From Pollenia angustigena (Eukaryota; Arthropoda; Insecta; Diptera; Polleniidae), in contig OV884056.1 of NCBI GenBank assembly GCA_930367215.1, positions 226,787,127 through 226,851,126 on the forward strand: a stretch of 64,000 nt of DNA. The letters run 5' to 3'. The notes under the pieces are model-generated. The model saw only the letters and a program-made list of their open reading frames with translations. It searched no databases and was not told the origin of the DNA. The translations under genes and the position numbers were made by a program. Below, one piece after another: positions 23,310 to 34,916 of the stretch; the stretch's first letter is position 1, and the number at the start of each line of letters is the position of its first letter.

Positions 23310-24839
23310 TGAACTGTTGCATTTAAATAAAACTTTAACAACAATGCCGCTAAACAAAGTGATGCCAGATTTGAAGTTATTAATATCTACAATATTTTGA
23401 GATACCACCATGAAGAATTTTGTCTTAGCGATTTCTTTAATTTTAAAAGTGATGAAACTTTGTGAAATATATTTAACTTATTTTTTATTAAAATAAGATC
23501 AAAAATTTCGGTGAAAGTAAAAACAAAAGTCAAAAATATTTAAAAATTTTGTGCTTACTTTCTACAGATATTCATATTGCGTTATCAAATTTTCCATGCT
23601 ACAAAATATGAAGAGTTTGAAATTAAAATTAAATTGAATGTAAATTGAAAACTCTTCTGAAGAAACAGTTCTTTTGAGACATGACTACGTTGCATTAAAT
23701 AAGCGATATGTAGATTCAATCTAAAACCGACAAATGATTTTAAAATACATATACATATTTATGATTATTTATTAATAATATAAATAAACTAAAAGTGAAT
23801 TAAATCTTCTAACATTTATACTCGGCTCTTTTTAAAAACAACTTTAAAATAAAAACATTCTTTAAATTATTTTGCTACTATATTCGCAATTAACATATGC
23901 TTTACATTGAACCGACTTTAACTGGGTGCCTCCTCAAATGTAGAAAATTGTTTCATACAACAAAATATAGGCAAGTGGCAGTTCTAAGCAGCTGACTTTG
24001 AAAATTAAAATGTAAATAAACATAATGCCATAGCCGTAACGATGACCGTAGAAACCAAAATTGAATTGGTTTGTATTGTATTTCTATGTAGTTTTGGTAA
24101 TACAGTAGTTATGGTAATACAGTGTCACGTCTAACTGGACCTTAAAACACTGCATATCTTGCGGCGTTGAAATTTTTAAAAACGCAATGTGAATTTATGT
24201 AGAAAGCAACAACAAAATTAAAATTTATTTTTACTTTGTTTTTGCTTGCTATGTAATTTTTGGCGTTACATTTTACACAATTTGGAAGATTTTTTTTATT
24301 TGGGATATCTGGCAACCTTAACGTAGAACTGTTATACATAAATATTTTACATCATATATGATGCAACTTTAAACATAATATTTTTATTGGAAAAAAATAC
24401 TTATGATAAAATAAAAAACATTATATAGTTACTGTTATCTTTTAGTCGTAGGTCGCAATTATTTATAAATTATTTTATGGAGTTTTCATTCTTTTTCTCT
24501 TAAAATAACACAAAACTTACCAGTAATGGTTAATATTTTGCACCAAGATTTCACATACATATGTATTTTTGCACCACTTTAAGATTATTAAAATTTTTTA
24601 GCAGATATTTTATTTTGTGACACTACAACCCTTTTTTAATGTTTTTTCTTTATTTTTTTTTAAATTCTTGTTTATTTTAATGGTTATTTTTTTATTTCTT
24701 TTTTAATGTTTTTTCTTTATTTTTTTTTTAATTTCTTGTTTATTTTAATGGTTATTTTTTTATTATTTAGCCACTCACTAACAAATAATTCGATAAACTT
24801 ATGTAAAACACGACACAACTGATACAAAATTATTTTACA
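23310..24839. other. Non-coding interior of the 6.2 kb element
   Basis: AT-rich with no convincing open frame. Bases about 24636-24763 contain two tandem copies of a ~63-bp T-rich unit ('ttttttaatgttttttcttt'). If a transposase existed between the gene and the right end, it has been lost. Confidence 0.5.
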
Positions 24840-25458
24840 AATGGCGATACCAAAATATTATTAGAGTAACGATATTTTGATTGCATCTTAAACTTATTAT
24901 GATAAATGTATATAAAGTTATCAAGTTATGGCTATTAAATATCATGTTATGGCTGTGAGTAATATAATATGTTTTGAAAGTTATCATAATTTAGTTGTTA
25001 GAAAAATAATTATTTTTTGGTCAACAATACTCAAATTTATAATTGCGATAAACATTAATATGTTTACAGTAACTATAATATTGTTGATATTAAATAAAAA
25101 TAACTATTATTTGTGTACGACAACAATATATTGTTACATTAAACATAGTGTTGTTGCCGTAACCATGCCCAACCATATTTTTTCTCTGCGTGTACACATA
25201 AATCTTCTATATATAATATAGACAGAGTTGCCTTTTAGCCTCTATAAAGCCTTTATGGCGCTGAGGCGTTAAAATTTTTATTTTATAAATATAACATTGA
25301 ATAAAAGAAATAATAAAAAAGTCACGAAAGCAGAACAGCAGCATGGCAGATGTTCTTACACTTTATTAATACGATCTTCGTATGACGTGCTAAATTCCCA
25401 GTTTTTCATATTTGATAAATACACTGAAATTTATTGGTGAGGGAAAGCAAGCCTTTAT

Positions 25459-25493
25459 GCGCATTTCGCCGGTTGCTTACACCAGCTCATCAG
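25459..25493 (-). ncRNA. Hammerhead ribozyme-like core, copy 1
   Basis: The minus strand reads CTGATGA (25493-25487), stem II GCTGGT...ACCGGC with one G-T pair and a short loop, then GAAA (25467-25464), then the palindrome TGCGCA and TA. The order and residues agree with the conserved hammerhead core. A very short stem III of this kind is known from dimer-active hammerheads. Stem I was not convincingly found. Confidence 0.55.
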
Positions 25494-25945
25494 GAAACCT
25501 TTTCCAAAGATTTTAGAAAAGCCAAAAATATTAAACAAATAAAACCTTAAGCGAATAAGAGTTATAAACACTCTAAGTCTTACCTGTAACAATATCAAAG
25601 CTTAAACAAAACACCAACAATAAACAGTGAGTTTATCTTTTCTTACATCCCCCTACAATTGGTTGGGTTCTTTCCGACTCGAATTGTAGTTGTAAGTGGG
25701 TTAAAAGAAAAAACAAAATTAAAAAACAAACCGCTTCATTCTATTGTCTTCGTAAGAAAACAACGAACTAAACCAATTTGCCAATTCAGTTTTATGCACG
25801 GGCACATGCAATTATACTATCAAAGTTATTTTCGGGAATACAAAGTTTATTATTAATACGATCTTCGTATGACGTGCTAAATTCCCAGTTTTTCATATTT
25901 GATAAATACACTGAAATTTATTGTTGAGGGAAAGCAAGCCTCTAT

Positions 25946-25980
25946 GCGCATTTCGCCGGTTGCTTACACCAGCTCATCAG
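25946..25980 (-). ncRNA. Hammerhead ribozyme-like core, copy 2
   Basis: Identical in the core to the motif 487 bases earlier. The only nearby change lies just after the presumed cleavage region (CATAGAGGC instead of CATAAAGGC). All catalytic positions (CTGATGA, GAAA) are conserved in both copies. Confidence 0.55.
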
Positions 25981-26117
25981 GAAACCTTTTCCAAAGATTT
26001 TAGAAAAGCCAAAAATATTAAACAAATAAAACCTTAAGCGAATAAGAGTTATAAACACTCTAAGTCTTACCTGTAACAATATCAAACCTCACAAAATCTG
26101 CATTTCTTGGTACTTAC

Positions 26118-27409
26118 TAGGGTATTCATTCGGTTAACCGTTAACCGGTTATCCGATTAATTACTACCCGAATAACTGATCGGTTAATTTAAAATTGCGT
26201 TTATTCGATTAACGATTAAACCGGTTAATTTCAGTCGATTAACCGATTAACCGATACAACAAAATTTTGAATATTTTTTTAGTATTATAACAATTTTGTT
26301 TGTGTTTTTTATTATTTGTTTCGTCTCGTATTCAAAAGGTATGTGTTCAGAAAATATTTTTTCATACAATATATTTTCTTCTAGCAATACATTCTTAAGA
26401 TACAGTACAAAAACAGAAACTAAGGGATTCGGAAATAAACTTTTTTGCAGAATGTGCGGTGCTGAGCTATGCCAGATTATGGCCTGACAACAGCAGAAAC
26501 TCTCAATAGTAACCGAAACAATTAGAAGTGATCAAAATTTTAAAAAATTAAAACAGTACTATAATGGCATAATGGAAGATTTTATATGTTTAGAGAAATT
26601 CAGGAAAAAGACTGAGAAATTAGATATTCTGTATTATGGATTGCTTTGGATTTCTCTATCAGGAATTTTTCTCCAAATCAAGATTTAACAAATCTAAAGA
26701 AAATAATCGCTTAAATGCTAAACATTTAAACCAAATTATTTTTCGAACGTACGGGGTCGCGAACTTACGATTTTTCCATATGTTTTTTTATTATTATCAC
26801 CATGAATTTTCCCAAAAATATCTTAAAATTTCCTTAACAAAAACCTAATACTCAATTTACAATTGATTGTAATGGAGAGATTGTAAAGAAAAAGTTCAAA
26901 CATAACATTTTTTTTTGCATGTAAAATAATTATATAAAGATGTAGCTTTAAAAAATATAAAGTTTTCTAGTTTCCAGCCCAATTTCCTCAAGTAAAACAG
27001 CTGAGATATGCTATAAAAACCATTCTTTTATAAAAACATACTTTTTTTATAATAATAAATAATGAAAGACGATGCTTACCAACATTCTATTCTTTCATCC
27101 TGGTAGAACATTCTGTGGGAATGCCTATATGTATTAATTAGTATTGAATTTTCTTTGTTTGCTCATTTTAGTCCAAGAATTGTTTTGTTTGTTATGTTAT
27201 TGTTTTTTTTTTCAATAATAAACTCCAAATAATAAATAATTTTTGCATTTTTATTTATTGAAATTACTTAATTTATAACAAAACTTTATTAATCGGTTAA
27301 TCGATCAATAGCAATATTAATCGATTATTAACCGATTAAACCAAAACCTCGATTAATTAATGGAGCGATTAGCCGATTAAAGCAAAAGCCCGATTAAATT
27401 ATTACCCTA
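26118..27409. mobile_element. hAT-like non-autonomous element, 1292 bp
   Basis: The ends are TAGGGTATTCATTCGGTTAA and the inverted ...TTACCCTA, flanked by perfect 8-bp duplications GTACTTAC (26110-26117 and 27410-27417). Both subterminal regions are packed with CCGATTAA/GGTTAACC motifs (26140-26255 and 27290-27400), as expected for transposase binding sites. The interior has only short, unrecognised frames, so a transposase is not present or has decayed beyond recognition. The 8-bp duplication and TAGGG end fit the hAT superfamily. Confidence 0.88.
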
Positions 27410-27417
27410 GTACTTAC

Positions 27418-27782
27418 ATTATCAATTATTAAATGGTGGTATCTAAAACTACAGTTCCCCGTAAAAGGGGCAACAAGTAGCCCTAGTTTTGCCTTCTCAA
27501 GCAGAAGACGCTTACCTGCCTTGCCTAGGCAGTGTCACAAATCTCTAGGACAGCTTTAGCCAATAACTGGACATCCAGGTGTGAAGGAATTCACGTTCGA
27601 ACCATGTTTGTATCATACCCTTAATGCGACCGACAAAGACGCTGGGTTCCCAACACAAATTCAAGTGATTGCGTTTTCCCAGATCGTTCAGAGATATGAC
27701 TTACCTGGGATTCACCTATAAAGAAGATAGTGCTCTCAATGCGGCCTAGCCATCCGACATTATATGGCTGATCGACTTAAAA
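27418..27782. other. No gene seen
   Basis: Moderately mixed composition ('ccttgcctaggcagtgtcac' region near 27518). No open frame of note and no recognised repeat. Confidence 0.4.
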
Positions 27783-27915
27783 TTACTCAGGGACCCAGAA
27801 TATATACTTATGTATACTTTAAGGGTGCTCGAATAATATGAAAAAAGTTTCACACTGAATGAAAAACTAAGCATACCGTCATTCAAAACTAGTGGCGGAG
27901 GGTATTAAAAAGTTG
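27783..27915 (-). repeat. Diffuse dipteran repeat, end fragment
   Basis: 'gggacccagaatatatactt' through 'aaaactagtggcggagggta' is the terminal ~130 bp of the repeat seen, in reverse, at 57598-57725 and 49450. Confidence 0.7.
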
Positions 27916-29235
27916 TTTTTATTCTCCTTATAAAAATAAATCCTAAAATCGATAAACCGTTGAAATCGTATACCTGTTTTTAACAAGTTCCTTTTTATTT
28001 TGCCTGTCTTCAAATGGCCGAAGCCCGACAAAGAATAACAAAAATGTACAAACGAAATAAAAATTAATAAAAATATAAGATTTCTTTAGTAAAAGAGTAT
28101 AATAAATATTGCGAAAAAAAAGATTGTTACCCAACAAAAGCAGTAACTGCCGAAACCTCCAGCATAATAAAGTAAAAATTTATAAAAAATGCAGCAGTCA
28201 AAATAATAATAATAACAATAATGTTAACTTAAAAATTTCGTGGGATTCTATCAATGTGATTCTGTCCTTCTCTTTGTGCAAATGTATTGTTTACTTGTCT
28301 TTAACATCTTATTTTGTACATACAATCAACTACCAATTTTACCAATACACTTCATGCATTCAACTGAAAAAAGCCAACTTAATTTTTTACTTTTATACTC
28401 ATTCGACTTGGTGCTCACAATAGCAACAACGGCAGCTAGTAGACAACGGAACATTTCATTATAACCCTAAAAGAGAACGGAGGTGAATGTGAACAGCACA
28501 AGGAATCAGTGATATTCATTCATCCATATTTGTTTGTTTTTTTTCCAGTTGCTTTTGTATAACACAATAGTGTTGAAGATGAGCACGAGTACATTCTAAG
28601 AGAATTTAATATTGTTGAAATGTTGTTGGTAAAAAGGTGATGACGTTGTATTAAAAAATATGGTAGAATAAATAACTTGTTCAAATTATGGCATATGTGG
28701 AGGAAAGTGTATGCATGTGTGTGTTCAATATCGAAGATAGGAAAACATTTAAATGGTACAAAATATCCAATAAGTAAAAAAAAAGCATTTGCCAGTAAAT
28801 AACTGGAAGGTTTAAAATAATTTAAACAATTCGGATATGTTAATTCATTGCAGCCAGCTTCCAGAAATTCCTTCTCATATACATATAAACTGAGCAACAA
28901 AAAAAAAAAAGGCGTTTGGAACAGCCCATTTTTTAAATTTATTCTTTTGATTTTAGTCCTATTATAACCTTTTCACTTGTACAATGAATAATGTACATGC
29001 ACACTCAAAAGCAAAATCAATCCATCCGTACTCAAATCAATCCGAAGTTTTAATAGTGGTGAGTACGGATTTTCTTTAATCAAGTACAGAAAGATTGATT
29101 CAAGTACGGATTTTCAATCGCAAAATACTTAAATTATCCATATTCATTCCCGAAATTGTACTTGAAATAATCCGCAAATAAGTTTGAAAAATGCGCTTGA
29201 TTCAAGAATTACAAAATTTTTTTAATCCCAATTCG
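27916..29235. other. No gene seen
   Basis: AT-rich intronic DNA. Around 28995-29120 the phrases 'aatcaatccatccgtactca' and 'agtacggattttc' recur several times in both orientations, a small worn inverted and direct repeat cluster. The open frames are low-complexity. Confidence 0.4.
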
Positions 29236-30658
29236 TGCCTGCACAATAACAATATATTGTTGTCGTACACAAAAAATTGTTATTTTTATTTAATATCAAC
29301 AATATTATAGTAACTGTAAACATATTAATGTTTATTGCAATTATAAATTTGAGTATTATTGACCGAAAAATAATTATTTTTCTAACAACTAAATTATGAT
29401 AACTTTCAAAAAATATAATATTACTCACAACCATATCATGATATTTAATAGCCATGACATGATAACTTGTATAGGCTATTATACTAAAGATGCAATCAAA
29501 CTATTTTTACTCTAATAATATTATGCTAGCGCCATTTGTAAAATAATTTTGAATCAGTTGTGTCGTTTGTTTTATATGTGAGCGGTTAAACAAGATGAAC
29601 TACCATAAGAAAAATAAATTTAAAGAAATTAAAATAATGAAAATATTAGCGGAGTTCAGCATTAGTTATGTAATAGTGCAAAATAGTAAAATCCAACACC
29701 AAAACACACAGAGATTTCGTTTTATTTTTTAAATATTGTTGTAAAATCCAACAACAAAACACGCAGTGATTTCGTTTTATTTTATCAAAGTGTTACGATA
29801 TTTTGCATTTACTCCTTTGTAAGCCAAATATTGAACTCCGCTATTTTATTTATATCAAGAAAAATTGTAAAAAGTCACAAAATAAAAAATCGATACATAC
29901 AAGTTTTAATTTATTTTGTATTGTTATTACAGTTATTAAAGGACCTCGAGTAAAAAATGTGCTCCAAAAGGAGCAGGTTTTGTTTGAGTTTGGTGGACTA
30001 TTTTCTGCTAACAAAGGCGCTTCTTTTAACATGCAAACAAAGCACTCCTTAAGTGCTTTTTTAAGGGCTAACTTCATATATTAACATATTCTTTAATGTT
30101 TTGCTTTTATTTGTTTAAATGCCTTTTTTCAATCATTTTCGTAAACCATAATATATTTTTATTTTTTTCGCTTTAAAACCTTCTACGTTGTCAGCACTAA
30201 AACAGCAGCCTTTTTGTGTATTTCAGTTAATCATTTACTGCTTTATAGCAGCTCTCTTATTAAAGCGCTCGACTATGCGCTTTTTCTCTTAAGTGCTTTA
30301 AAAAACCCAATTTTTTTTACTGGGCTGCATCATAATATGATTGCTTCTAAATTTATTATGATTAACATGATGATAATATGATTACTTCTTAACTTATTAT
30401 GATAAACATGACAATAATATGATTAATTTCTTAACTTATTATGATTAACATGACAATAATATGATTCCTTCTTAACATATTATAATTTACAGAACAATAA
30501 TATGATTAAGGGAAAATTATTATGATGTAATATTACGAATATATTAAGCCATAATATGATTCAATAGAAACCTTAATATGGTGACTACAATCATAAATCT
30601 TATCATAATATGTTGCTCTTAGAATATGTTTACCACAACCATGTTTTTTCTTTGCGTG
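29236..30658 (+). mobile_element. Reversed deletion derivative of the 6.2 kb element
   Basis: 29236-29550 is the reverse complement of the right subterminal block of the element at 19031-25192 (about 24840-25140). 30340-30658 is the reverse complement of its left end, including terminal CACGCAAAGAAAAAACATGG and about four 41-bp units. The gene and most of the interior are missing or replaced by ~790 bp that include two copies of a ~60-bp unit ('gtaaaatccaac', 29687-29790). The right terminal repeat itself is truncated. The base pair outside 30658 is TG rather than TA. Confidence 0.75.
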
Positions 30659-30659
30659 T

Positions 30660-31024
30660 GAAAAAAACCAATAAGGAAATTAGGAAGAAAAAATTATTAT
30701 GATTGTTCTCCTTACCCTAATTACACCGTGCAGAATTGAAAAACACCATGCCCGATATAGTTTTTGATTTAAAAATCTTATGTACATATTTAACCAAAAA
30801 TATAAACTAAATGAGAAGCAAGAGTTCAAATTTACTTTTTTACCCTTCGTGGTACACATGAGTCTGGCCAGACTTTTTGTCAATGTGTATAGAAAATCAA
30901 AACAAGTGTAAGCTGGATCGTTAAACACATCGAAAAGTTTAGTCTTTTTTTACTTGATTTAAGAATTTTATACTTATTTCAAGAAATTCCGGGATAAAAT
31001 GCAAAAAAAGAATTTTGTTAATCT
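30660..31024. other. No gene seen
   Basis: AT-rich intronic sequence between two mobile elements. Nothing recognised. Confidence 0.4.
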
Positions 31025-31741
31025 GTACCCATGTCCTGTAACTTTAGTGAGAACATCTTGCATCAAAAAGATGTGAAACAAAATATTCCATCGTTTCTCG
31101 AAAAGTGAGAAAAATGTGTGTCGGTAACTCATGTCGACAACTATCAAAAGAGATTACGTCGTTACGTTATAAATGTTATAATATTGCACTCGAAGCAGAC
31201 GTTCAGAACGCCAGTAACACATATCGTTGACGGCGACCAAAATTTACTTAAGTTGAAAATTTTTCAACGACGGCGGCGAAAACACAACCGTCGGCTACGC
31301 CAAATTATGTAAAGAGCGACTTTAATGTTTGTTGTTAGCAAACGAGCTTTGAAGACATTCGTATATTTTATAAAAATGTTAAAAGCAAAATAAAAAAACA
31401 ATGAAAAATGTGCCAAGAATAAAATATTATTATTATTATTCTTAGCATTTTGCATTTTTAATTGTTTTTTAGTCTGAAAATTTTTTCTCGCCCCATTTTT
31501 ATTTGTGAGTTCATTTGACAGTTCAAAGCGGGAACTTTTCTCACCAAAATTTTACAGAAACACCTTTTTTGTAAATTGGCGAGTGATTTCCTTACGTGAC
31601 AGCTTGAACTCGCCAAAAAAAAGTTACAGACACAGTTAAATGAGAAAAACAGCTGTTTGTTTCAATTTATGACATTTTTGTTTCATTTCACACATTTCAA
31701 TCGAAAACTTTCTCGACGCGAGAGTTACAGAACATGGGCAC
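31025..31741 (-). mobile_element. MITE, 717 bp, inverted partner of 52125-52854
   Basis: The ends 'gtacccatgtcctgtaac' and 'gttacagaacatgggcac' are inverted repeats. The whole unit matches the reverse complement of 52125-52854 from end to end, including a 'taataataataat' microsatellite and a 'cgccgccgtcgttgaaaaat' segment. There is no convincing coding sequence. The target duplication is uncertain; both copies are preceded by 'atct'. Confidence 0.85.
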
Positions 31742-31934
31742 TGGACACCAATGCAATTTCAAAGCATAATTTGAAAAAATTGACGCAACAAAAATTTTAT
31801 TGAAAATATGACCTTTTTAAATTAATACAAAAACTTGTAATGATATAAATTCACAAGGACAAGCTTTTAAAATTGCTGGAAAATGTGTTATTATTTCCGT
31901 TTGTCTCAAATTTTATATTCAAAACTGTAAGTAG

Positions 31935-32009
31935 TAGGGATGCCAATCGGGACTGATTTTAGAAAATCCCGGGATTTCGGGATTCCTGATTTCCCGTTTG
32001 GCATCCCTA
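31935..32009. mobile_element. 75-bp hAT-like micro-MITE
   Basis: The sequence begins TAGGGATGCCAATCGGGA and ends TTCCCGTTTGGCATCCCTA, imperfect 17-bp inverted ends around a short core with 'aatcccgggatttcgggatt'. It is flanked by identical GTAAGTAG (31927-31934 and 32010-32017), a perfect 8-bp duplication. TAGGGATGCCAA-type ends with 8-bp duplications are usual for hAT elements. It sits exactly at the 5' edge of the Jockey-like ORF2 sequence. Confidence 0.88.
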
Positions 32010-32017
32010 GTAAGTAG

Positions 32018-34916
32018 AAATTCCCGAAGCTTCTCGTCTAAAAGTCTCCGGTTATTTCGAAAATATATTTCTCAGTAATTTTTGGAACGCAAATGGTCTA
32101 GCCCAGCACTCGCTAGAGGTAAAATCGTTTCTAAAAACAAATCAAATAGATATATTCCTTATATCTGAAACACATTTCACTCAAAAAAGTCACTTTAACA
32201 TACCCCAATACAAGTTCTACCAAGTATTGCACCCAGATCAAACAGCACATGGTGGATCAGCCATTTTAATAAAAAAAAAAACCATCAAACACCATGAACG
32301 TATTCCTTTTCAGTCCAACGAATTCCAAGCTACAAATATAATTGTTGAAGATTGGCATGGTCCAGTGACCATATCGTATGTTTACAGCCCCCCTAAACAC
32401 AACATCAAAAAGGGTACTTATAAGGAATTTTTCAAAAAGTTAGGAAACAGGTTCTTAGCATGTGGTGACTACAATGCAAAACATACAATCTGGGGATCTA
32501 GATTAATAACAACCAAAGGTAGACAACTATATTCCGCGATTAAAGATCTTAGCTTAAATGTTACATTTCCTAATACACCCACATACTGGCCCACAGACCT
32601 GAACAAGATCCCTGACGTTATCGATTTCTGTGTATCAAAAGGAATGCCACCCAAATATCAAACATGCGAATCATGCCTTGACTTATCATCAGATCATTCC
32701 ACGGTAATATTGCATATAAAACATAAATTTAGCAACATTGAGCAACCATGTAAGCTCCACACCAAAAAAAACTGATTGGAGTCGATATCGTTTCCTTATA
32801 AGTCAAAATTTAGTCACACAACTTCCACTTAAAGGCTATGAGGACATTACAGATGCTGTAGAACATCTTGTAAATACAATACAACAATCTGCTTGGAATT
32901 CCACTCCTCAGTATAGCTACGCGAACATTCCCAAGTGTTCGATCAAAATTCGAAATATGATATCAAAAACACGTAAAGCTAGAAAGCGTTGGCAAACAAG
33001 AAAATCTCCAGGTGATAAAGCCATTTTAAATAAACTAACTGCAGAACTCAAAACGCTACTAAAGATAGAAAAAGATAACAAATTTGAAAAAGAAATGCAA
33101 AATGTGGATTGTACAAAATCTACAGATTTTTCGTTATGGAAAATAACTAATAAAGTTAAACAGCAGCATAAAGTAAACCATCCAGTTCGCAAGACTGACA
33201 ATAGCTGGACTAAGAGCAACCAGGATAAGGCAAACACATTTGCCAATCACTTGAAAGAAGTATTTACTCCAAACAAGGTAGAAAATAATGATGAAGATCT
33301 CGATCAAATACAAAATTATTTAAATGAAACCCACCAACTCGATTTACCGATAAAAAAATTTACAAAATCTGAAGTTTATAACGTTATTAGCAAATTAAAA
33401 ATAAATAAAGCTCCAGGATATGGTTTAGTCATAGTAAAGGCATTAAAAGAACTGCCAGAAAAAGGTAAAATGCTATTAACCTATATATACAATGCTTGCA
33501 TTACGCACTGCTTCGTACCAATCCAATGGAAAGTTGCACAAATAACAATGATACAGAAACCTGGAAAGCCAGCCGAGCAATTTACTTCATATCGTCCAAT
33601 AAGTTTGCTGTCCATTTTTTCGAAGGTTCTCGAGTCTTTATTTCTTAAACGAATGACACCCATTATTGAATCAAAAAGTCTTATACCAACACACTAATTT
33701 GGATTTCGAAAACAACACGGAACCACAGAACAAGTTCATCGTTTAGTTGAAACTATTCATGAAACTTTTGAGAAAAAACAGTACTGCACAGCAGTGTTTC
33801 TAGACATATCCCAAGCCTTCGATAAAGTGTGGCATGATGGTTTACTATTCAAACTCAAAAAAATACTCCCTTTAAATTTCTATTTATTTATTAAGTCCTA
33901 CCTACAAAACCGCTTATTTTTTGTTAAAGAAGAAGGCGATATAAGCGATTTAAATACAATATCTGCAGGAGTTCGCCAAGGTAGCATTATGGGACCAACA
34001 CTTTACCTACTTTACACTTTCGACCTTCCCCAGTCTGAAGGTGTCATCATTGGGACTTTTGCAGATGATACAGCTGCATTAGCTGTAGACAAAAACCACG
34101 AAAATGCATCATTAATTCTTCAAAAATGCCTAAATGATATATCATCATGGCTAAAAATTTGGCGTATAAAAGCAAACGAGTCTAAATCTTTGCAGGTAAC
34201 ATTTACATTAAATCGTCAAACATGTCCTCCTATCAAATTAAATGACACTGAAATACCCCAAAAGGACGAGGCGAAATATCTTGGTATACACCTAGAGAAA
34301 AAGTTAACGTGGAAAAAACACATTCAAACTAAACGTAAAGCTTTAGATATCCAACTAAGAAAATTCGGGTTTCTCATTGATTCCCGACTCTCTATTGAAA
34401 ACAAGCTAACAATATATAAATGTATTCTGAAACCTATTTGGTCCTATGGCATCCAGTTGTAGGGCACCGCCTCCACCTCAAACATTGAAATTCTCCAACG
34501 TTTTCAATCAAAAACAATTCGAAGTATTGTTGACGCACCATGGTATGTAACAAATAATCAACTACACAAAGATCTCAAAATACCTACTATTTAAGACGAA
34601 ATGAAAACGCAGCTGGCATCCTATAAAAATAGAATTGAACAACATCCAAACCCGTTTGCATCAAACCTCATGAGAAATAACACAACATTTGTAAGATTAA
34701 AGCGCAGGGCTCCTCAAGACTTAATGCGATGACACCTATTTTCTTTTAAAATGGAGATACACAACTCTTTACATAACCACGGCAAAAACTTCTTAGCATT
34801 ATGGTATGATCACTGGATCATAGCCATTTAAAAAAATATATATGTATATAACTCAAATCTAATGTTTAATATCAAAAAAGATAGATTGCATTAATAAAGA
34901 AATTAAAAAAAAAAAA
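32018..34916 (+). pseudogene. Jockey-like LINE ORF2: endonuclease + reverse transcriptase, three lesions
   Basis: This is an almost complete ORF2. The APE-type endonuclease starts at NFWNANGLAQHS (about 32072), with ISETHFT, GDYNAKHTIWGS, IPDVIDFCV and LSSDHSTVIL motifs to about 32730. A frameshift near 32750 leads into the linker and RT (32738-34460) with KAPGYGLVIVKALKEL, YRPISLLSIFSKVLESL, FLDISQAFDKVWHDG, GVRQGSIMGPTLYLL and the catalytic FADD (34058-34069). An in-frame TAA at 33695-33697 precedes FGFRKQHG, and a TAG follows GIQL near 34460. The C-terminal part continues to about 34830. AATAAA near 34893 and the A-tail 34905-34916 mark the 3' end. No ORF1 is seen, so it is 5' truncated. 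Few lesions suggest it is younger than the copy at 95-2021. Confidence 0.93.

Larger units (their letters stand above)
19031..25192 (-). mobile_element. TA-flanked 6.2 kb DNA element with a nine-exon gene
   Basis: The left end CACGCAAAGAAAAAACATGG and the inverted right end (CACGCAGAGAAAAAATATGG read inward) match at 18 of 20 positions. TA lies immediately outside both (19029-19030 and 25193-25194). A 41-bp tandem array (19179-19630) lies inside the left end, and an AT-rich block with 'gttatggct' motifs (24840-25145) lies inside the right end. A minus-strand gene of nine exons fills 19946-23040. Separate MITEs sit in intron 5 and just upstream of the start codon. A related, reversed deletion copy lies at 29236-30658. 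The TA target suggests a Tc1/mariner-like or similar cut-and-paste mechanism, but the encoded protein is not a recognisable DDE transposase. Confidence 0.75.
25364..26086 (-). repeat. Pair of 236-bp direct repeats with hammerhead-like cores
   Basis: 25364-25599 and 25851-26086 are offset by exactly 487 bases without indels and differ at very few positions (for example G/T in 'attggtgaggg' versus 'attgttgaggg'). A unique 251-bp segment lies between them. Neither copy begins TG or ends CA, so they are not ordinary LTRs. Each carries, on the minus strand, the core CTGATGA - GCTGGT...ACCGGC - GAAA. This arrangement resembles Penelope pseudo-LTRs or animal retrozymes, which contain hammerhead motifs in tandem (family knowledge). 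No reverse transcriptase is present here. Confidence 0.75.

Noticed and set aside
25364..26086. Direct repeats read as LTRs of a short retrotransposon
   Set aside because: The repeats lack TG...CA ends, a flanking duplication and primer-binding or polypurine sequences. The hammerhead-like cores fit a different arrangement.
32738..33697. The reverse transcriptase half read as an intact stand-alone gene
   Set aside because: It starts at a frameshift from the endonuclease and stops at an in-frame TAA in the middle of the RT domain, with the homologous frame continuing after it.
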